In this document: positions 8,836 through 12,739 of the stretch, one piece after another
Layout of the letters: the number at the start of each line of letters is the position of its first letter
Position numbering within the stretch: the first letter of the stretch is position 1
DNA from: Echinostoma caproni
Lineage: Eukaryota > Platyhelminthes > Trematoda > Plagiorchiida > Echinostomatidae
Length of the DNA: 12,739 nt
Reading direction: 5' to 3'
Assembly: GCA_900618425.1 (NCBI GenBank)
Contig: UZAN01039479.1
Coordinates: forward strand, 150,937 to 163,675
Position numbers and translations under genes: made by a program
Notes under the pieces: model-generated
What the model saw: the letters and a program-made list of their open reading frames with translations, nothing else
Database searches by the model: none
What the model was told of the DNA's origin: nothing

Positions 8836-9937
8836 CGAGGCGAAGGTTTAAGAATTTATCTACGAGCAACTGCGCTTTTCTCTTCGTATAGAACCATGAT
8901 CGAAAAAGGATTTCAAGAACCAGCTTAAAGCCGTCGATAAATTATCATTGATATTTGCAGTTACTTCGGAAACATGTTACAATCGTGGTCCAGAGCTTTA
9001 GCTATATAACTGATGCTTCGTCAGCTAGAGCAAAATGTTGTCACCCACAAGCGATAAATTTCAGATTAGTTTTCAGAACTTCCTTTAGAAAACGCAACCA
9101 AGAAAGGCAGTATGCAAATGTGCGCACATAATTGTGAATCCACATGTAAGCGCCGCGCTGAGATCAATTTACTTAGAACAAAAAATGGGCCCCACCTAGG
9201 ACGCTGTAATTCAACATGGAAGTGCGCAATTGATTAACCGATTGGACTAACGGACTGATCGAGGAATCGATGCTGGTAAGATAAACAAATTCGAGATCGG
9301 GTGGATCCAGCCACCAAAACATGGTTTCACAGTGGGCATATTAGTTATCACATCAGCTAGCCAATCTGAGGACAAATTCCAAATCTAAACAGGTGACGAT
9401 GCACGTAAAATTTGATAGTGTTAGTGTTAACTCCAGTCAATTCGAATAGCACAAAACAGTTTTCAACGCGCTGAGCGTGCGATCATAAGTCAGAGGAACG
9501 GGAAGCACAATTGGCATCAACAATTATGAAAAGAAAACACAAAACAGGACTAGTTAGGGGTCAATCAAGACATCGAACTAAGATTCAGTTGTGAACTATG
9601 ATATTTGAGGCAGAGAAATAAACCAATCCGATTTGGTCATAGGTATGATATTGAACATTTTGAAAAAAAGTGAAAATGGAGAACGCGTCGGTGCTTCAGT
9701 GATGAACTACTATACTGAAGCCCGTGTCGAAGTACGAAGTGAATTTGTGGGACCAGTGGTTCCGGGCACGTGGAGAACAGGAAGTCTTATTTTCGGTTCA
9801 TCACTGTATTCTGTGCGGCGATCAACAGATAAGCACATTGGATACCGGTAAAAACAACTCACTATTGATTATCATTTCAACAGACTCCAAAAAAACTTGT
9901 GCGCTTAAAAGCCACCTTTGTCGTATAGTCCACTTAC
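8836..9937. other. Unassigned region
   Basis: No gene is recognised. Open frames at 9633-9851 and 9724-9999 on the + strand overlap in different frames and carry no motif. A reading at about 9006-9030 contains YITDASSARAK, similar to the start of an LTR-retrotransposon RNase H domain, but nothing around it supports that. Confidence 0.35.
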
Positions 9938-10018
9938 TGAGGTGCTGCACGTTGGCCGGTAGTGTCGCGCTTTTGTTGATTCCGAAATCTTCCGTCTGAG
10001 GTCGTGGGGGACGAGAAT
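9938..10018 (-). CDS. Candidate internal coding exon (81 bases) of an unknown host gene
   Basis: On the minus strand the segment is preceded by a strong acceptor (pyrimidine-rich run ending TTTTTTCCATTCAG) and followed by a near-consensus donor (CTCA/GTAAGTGG). The length is 81 bases and all three frames are open. The frame that fits the candidate exon at 7304-7389 reads SRPPRPQTEDFG, then INKSATLPANVQHL, and ends with one base of a split codon. Proline- and serine-rich peptide of this kind is typical of linker regions in signalling or cytoskeletal proteins, but I cannot name a family. The 5' exons would lie to the right, beyond 10018, and I did not find them. The LINE at 11093 onward would then be intronic or upstream. 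Confidence 0.3.
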
Positions 10019-10652
10019 CTGAATGGAAAAAATCAAATGAACAGTAGGTCGCACAATTAAGATTAACAACTGAGGACAGGTGCAAGAGACAGAACGATTC
10101 ACTTGGGCAAGCGGTTTCCTGGAAAAAGCTGCGTACCCGATGAAATATAATCTTACGAAATAAAGGTAAAACAATATAATTCACCAATATGATAAAGACT
10201 GTTCGGAAATGAGAAAATTATTCATGTGTGAAGTAACAAATATCTGTTGCGCAAATTAAGGAAGTATAGTTTGAAGGACAGGATATATACATGAACAACA
10301 TCAGTATTCGCAACGCTAGAATTTACCAGTCGAATTCATAGGATGAACTTGAACGCGATAGTGTCTTTACCATATACTCTGATTCAATGAATAGGATGGT
10401 ACGGCAGCCATTTAGCTATACGTTTCGTTCTATCGGTCTAAGACGGTTTACACTAATTGGGAATGCGAGAGATAACGTTGACAAATGTTGATACCTAGGC
10501 GATACGCCTACATATAGCTTGGGCGGTGTTTGTCAACTTGATTCATCCTTAAAACAGCCGCGGTATATAACTGTTCGTGAAGGGCTGAGCAGAGACAGTA
10601 TTGATAAATGGTGCAAAAGCTTTATCAGGAGTGGGTAATAAACGCAAACGAC
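10019..10652. other. Unassigned region
   Basis: No gene is recognised on either strand. The minus-strand frames at 9822-10187 and 10533-10772 show no domains. If the exon candidate at 9938-10018 is genuine, the part next to 10019 is intron sequence. Confidence 0.35.
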
Positions 10653-10668
10653 CGGTGTTTGGACACCG
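10653..10668. repeat. Perfect 6-base-pair hairpin (CGGTGT, loop TTGG, ACACCG)
   Basis: The inverted repeat is exact with a four-base loop. No run of T follows on either strand, and no gene end is known nearby, so no role can be assigned. Confidence 0.5.
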
Positions 10669-10686
10669 CTATCTACGCAACATTGA

Positions 10687-10857
10687 GCCAGTGTGGCGGA
10701 ACAATTGAGCAAACAATACCGAGGTGAAATGAAAAGTATCCAGCAACTGCGTTCGCATAGTGACGGAAGCATTTCATCTCCTTGTATTGTGATGGGCGTG
10801 CATCGGCGGTCATGTGATAAAAGTCAGCCAAGTAGTGAACCGGAGGTCCCACCATAA
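10687..10857 (+). other. 56-codon open stretch with protein-like composition
   Basis: Frame 1 is open from the codon after a TGA at 10684-10686 to TAA at 10855-10857. It reads AEQLSKQYRGEMKSIQQL and then HSDGSISSP, with a hydrophilic tail ending SSEPEVPP. An ATG lies at 10729. The composition looks natural for the C-terminus of a helical protein, but the length is within chance and there is no good pyrimidine tract before it. It lies just upstream of the LINE and in the same orientation, so it could also be a remnant of LINE ORF1, though no zinc-knuckle is visible. Confidence 0.15.
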
Positions 10858-11092
10858 CCGCCCATCTTCCCCATTTCGAGATTCTCTAGAAAACCTTTGT
10901 ATGGCCGCGATCCCCTTCTTGAAAACTGATTGTACAATGGTAGGCGGCTCTGCCGTCACCCGGCTCACTACCACGCCTGAAGCCTTATGTGGTCCGCCAC
11001 ATGGTGGCCGGTTCCCTCACAAGATAACCATGACAATACGAAAGCACATACGCTCACCCGCCCTCGCTCGCTGTACGCACTCACTTATCACC

Positions 11093-11727
11093 CTTACTAA
11101 CATTTTCGGGCTGAACCGCAATATTGATTCTGTACACCATTTTTTCCATTCTTCTTCTTCACTCGTCCATTGTTTGACTGAAACACAAATCCCCCCTCGT
11201 CAGACACCACCCACCTTCAATTCCTCCATTCTAATCAAAGCTGGTGTCTGTACCAATCACTCGCCACCTCCAGGATCCCAAATCTTAATTTTTCCAATCG
11301 TGAATTTCAGCTGATGTGGCTAAAACTCCGACTTCCTTCCTTCAATCATTACTTTTGTGTTCTATTTCGTTCTCCCAATAGTTACAACTCTTCCATCTTT
11401 GATCTTCTATCTTCGGACATTGGACACTTGTTTGCAACCGACCCCAACTAGCATGTAGCCATTTTGGGAGCTATTAAAGGTTATTATCAGGATTGGTTGA
11501 CACATCTGCTACTTTGGGTCGCGAAGCCCAACATTTTGCTTTCGTCAACAACCTGAGCTAACTGGGTGACTTCCCCACAAGTGTCCCTGATCGAGCTGGC
11601 GATCGTGCCCACACTCTCTTTTCAAAGCTCACTTCTGTCCCTTCTTTCTTTTCGGATATTTGTACTCTCCCTCCACTTCGTTCATCGGATCACAGCATTG
11701 TTTCTTGTTCTATTAAGTTCACCAGCC
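11093..11727 (+). pseudogene. LINE ORF2: APE endonuclease domain remnant
   Basis: The domain cuts target DNA to prime reverse transcription. In frame 2, LTNIFGLNRNIDSVHH (from 11093) is followed by VHCLTETQIPP; the glutamate in TETQ is the metal-binding residue of the family. KAGVC follows near 11237. Frame 1 resumes with MWLKLRLPS (about 11314), FRSPNSYNSSIFDLLSS, and ILGAIKGYYQDWL; the family normally has GDFN in that last block, so the catalytic Asp and Asn are lost here. Frame 3 gives HFAFVNNLS, a TAA, SVPDRAGDRAHTL, then PPLRSSDHSIVSCSI with the catalytic SDH at 11685-11693. Three frames and two stops make it non-functional. It also appears shorter than usual between TETQ and KAGVC. Confidence 0.9.
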
Positions 11728-12739
11728 ATGATCCGTCACCCACCTCGAGACACGTTCTGGCGTTACAACTCACCCGAATGGGACAGTTTCTGTGATTTCC
11801 TAGCTTCTCATCCCTGGAACGACTGTTGTTTGTCTTCCGATGTTTCCAATTTCACTAACGTTTTCCAAACCCAAATCCCCGAGTGGTTTAACCATGGATG
11901 TGACCCTGCTGTACGCCTAAAACGTTCAGCCTTCTGCCGCTCGCCCGGTCCTGACTCCCACCATCGCTTTATGCAAGCTAGGAACAGATGCTCGACGACC
12001 ATTCCGAGAACCAAAGAACGCTTCGTCCACCGTAAAGCAGAAAACTTGGTCTCGTCTGCCACCGGCAGTCTGAACATTTTGGTCCCTTGCTAAAGCGATT
12101 TCCCGTAATTTCTGCCCTCCCAACTTCCCCGCATTTTTCTACACCCTCACCTTCTTCACTAGTAACCTTTTTATACCTCATATAGGCACTAGGAAAATCC
12201 GTCAAACATTGAGCTCTAAAAAAGGCAAAAGACCACCCGGTCCGGACGGTATTCCATCCATCGTCCTGAAAATGTGTGCTTCCGAGCTAGGTCCTGTTTT
12301 ACGTCGTCTTTTCAATTTTTCCCTCCAACTTTCTTCCTTTCCAACCCCCTGGAAACAGGCGGTGATTTTTTCTATTCCCAAACGCGGCAACCCTTCTGAC
12401 CCCAACAACTACCGACCCGTTTCTTACATCTGTTCTTTCGAAAGTATTTGAAGCAATCATCTCTGACCAACTACGCACGTTGCTCTAACGTGAAGGACTA
12501 CTGAGCGACCGCCAGTGTCGTTCCACTGGTGACCTGCTGGCTCTTGTTTCACAATCCTGGTTAGCCGCACTCGACAACCACGGGGAAACACACTTAGTCT
12601 CGCTTGACATCTCAAAGGCCTTCGGCCGAGTTCGACATGGTCTACTGACGAAACTATCCATGTTCGGGTTTCCTTCCGCGCTCGTAGTGTGGAGATCAAG
12701 TTTCCCCAGTAAGTGAACCATCTCCGTTCGAGTTGATTG
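11728..12739 (+). pseudogene. LINE ORF2: linker and N-terminal half of reverse transcriptase, partial
   Basis: Frame 1 carries the linker: TFWRYNSPEWDSFCDFL, PWNDCC, then MQARNRCSTTI and KERFVHRKAENL, ending near 12069. Frame 2 continues with TFWSLAKAISRNFC (12074 on). RT blocks follow: KRPPGPDGIPSIVLK (from about 12230), FPTPWKQAVIFSIPKRGN, and DPNNYRPVS (to about 12425). Frame 3 then reads SVLSKVFEAIISDQL, a TAA at 12486, REGLLSDRQ, CRSTGDLLALV and the palm A block LVSLDISKAFGRVRH (near 12596-12640). The first Asp of that block, which binds metal, is kept, but the second conserved Asp is Gly and the usual Trp is Arg. Between DRQ and RSTGD the family has YGFRKG, mostly missing here. The frame meets TGA at 12714 and the window ends before the YADD box. 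Confidence 0.92.

Larger units (their letters stand above)
10860..12739 (+). mobile_element. Decayed LINE (APE-type, Jockey/CR1-like), runs off the right edge
   Basis: A non-LTR retrotransposon encodes an APE-like endonuclease followed by a reverse transcriptase on one ORF2 protein. Both are recognisable on the + strand from about 11093. The frame changes at about 11252 (2 to 1), 11513 (1 to 3), 11728 (3 to 1), 12070 (1 to 2) and 12429-12450 (2 to 3). In-frame stops lie at 11449 (TAG), 11559 (TAA), 12486 (TAA) and 12714 (TGA). From about 11090 the + strand is pyrimidine-rich, unlike the DNA to its left. The stretch 10860-11092 shares part of this character and may be 5' sequence or ORF1, but no ORF1 motif is seen, so the left limit is uncertain. 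The copy is dead. The element continues beyond 12739, where the RT catalytic YADD box and the 3' tail should lie. Confidence 0.9.

Noticed and set aside
8825..8845. tRNA or SINE B box (GGTTCGAGGCG)
   Set aside because: No A box at a suitable distance and no cloverleaf can be drawn. The similar word GGTTCGAG on the minus strand at about 8347-8354 also lacks a partner.
9000..9035. LTR-retrotransposon RNase H start (YITDASSARAK)
   Set aside because: A handful of matching residues with no RT upstream, no integrase downstream and no long terminal repeats; likely chance.
1..12739. CRISPR array, bacterial operon or phage region
   Set aside because: No regularly spaced repeats and no compact runs of long genes with ribosome binding sites. 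The identifiable elements are typical of animal genomes.

Overview
This window looks like non-coding, repeat-laden nuclear DNA from an invertebrate animal. It is moderately AT-rich, has no compact operon-like gene order, has short microsatellites, and carries one ambiguous base (N at 6689). The two features I can identify firmly are both dead retroelements, and both lie on the + strand. The first is the 3' part of a Penelope-like element (about 2160-2941, perhaps from 1964), recognised by its linker, a GIY-YIG endonuclease domain and a well-preserved C-terminus. The second is a non-LTR retrotransposon (LINE) of the APE-endonuclease Jockey/CR1-like type (about 11093-12739). It runs off the right edge of the window in the middle of its reverse transcriptase. 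The wording of the Penelope-like C-terminus resembles copies I associate with flatworms (trematodes), but such elements also occur in arthropods and other invertebrates, so the host assignment is only a suggestion.

Layout. 1-1960: no confident feature, only short open stretches. 1964-2941: Penelope-like element, with frameshifts and stops. 2942-4855: no gene recognised; a GC-richer patch at about 3340-3660 may be an unrecognised repeat. 4861-5450: strongly purine-rich + strand with a minus-strand AATAAA at its left edge; the bias fades toward about 6300. 6300-7300: nothing identifiable except a TA tract, a CAACA repeat and the N. 7304-7389 and 9938-10018 (minus strand): two segments with good splice signals and matching phase, which together could be the last two coding exons of a host gene with an intron of about 2.5 kb. 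8470-8772: a CpG-richer open frame of unknown nature, followed by two AACCGGTT palindromes in a 12-base direct repeat. 10019-10860: no confident gene. 10860-12739: LINE and its probable 5' flank.

The genes do not form a working system. The picture is a gene-poor or intronic region into which at least two autonomous retroelements inserted and then decayed through frameshifts, stops and small deletions. No intact CDS, rRNA, tRNA or CRISPR array was found. I did not find a convincing new biological system. The best leads are the candidate host-gene exons and the purine-skewed block.
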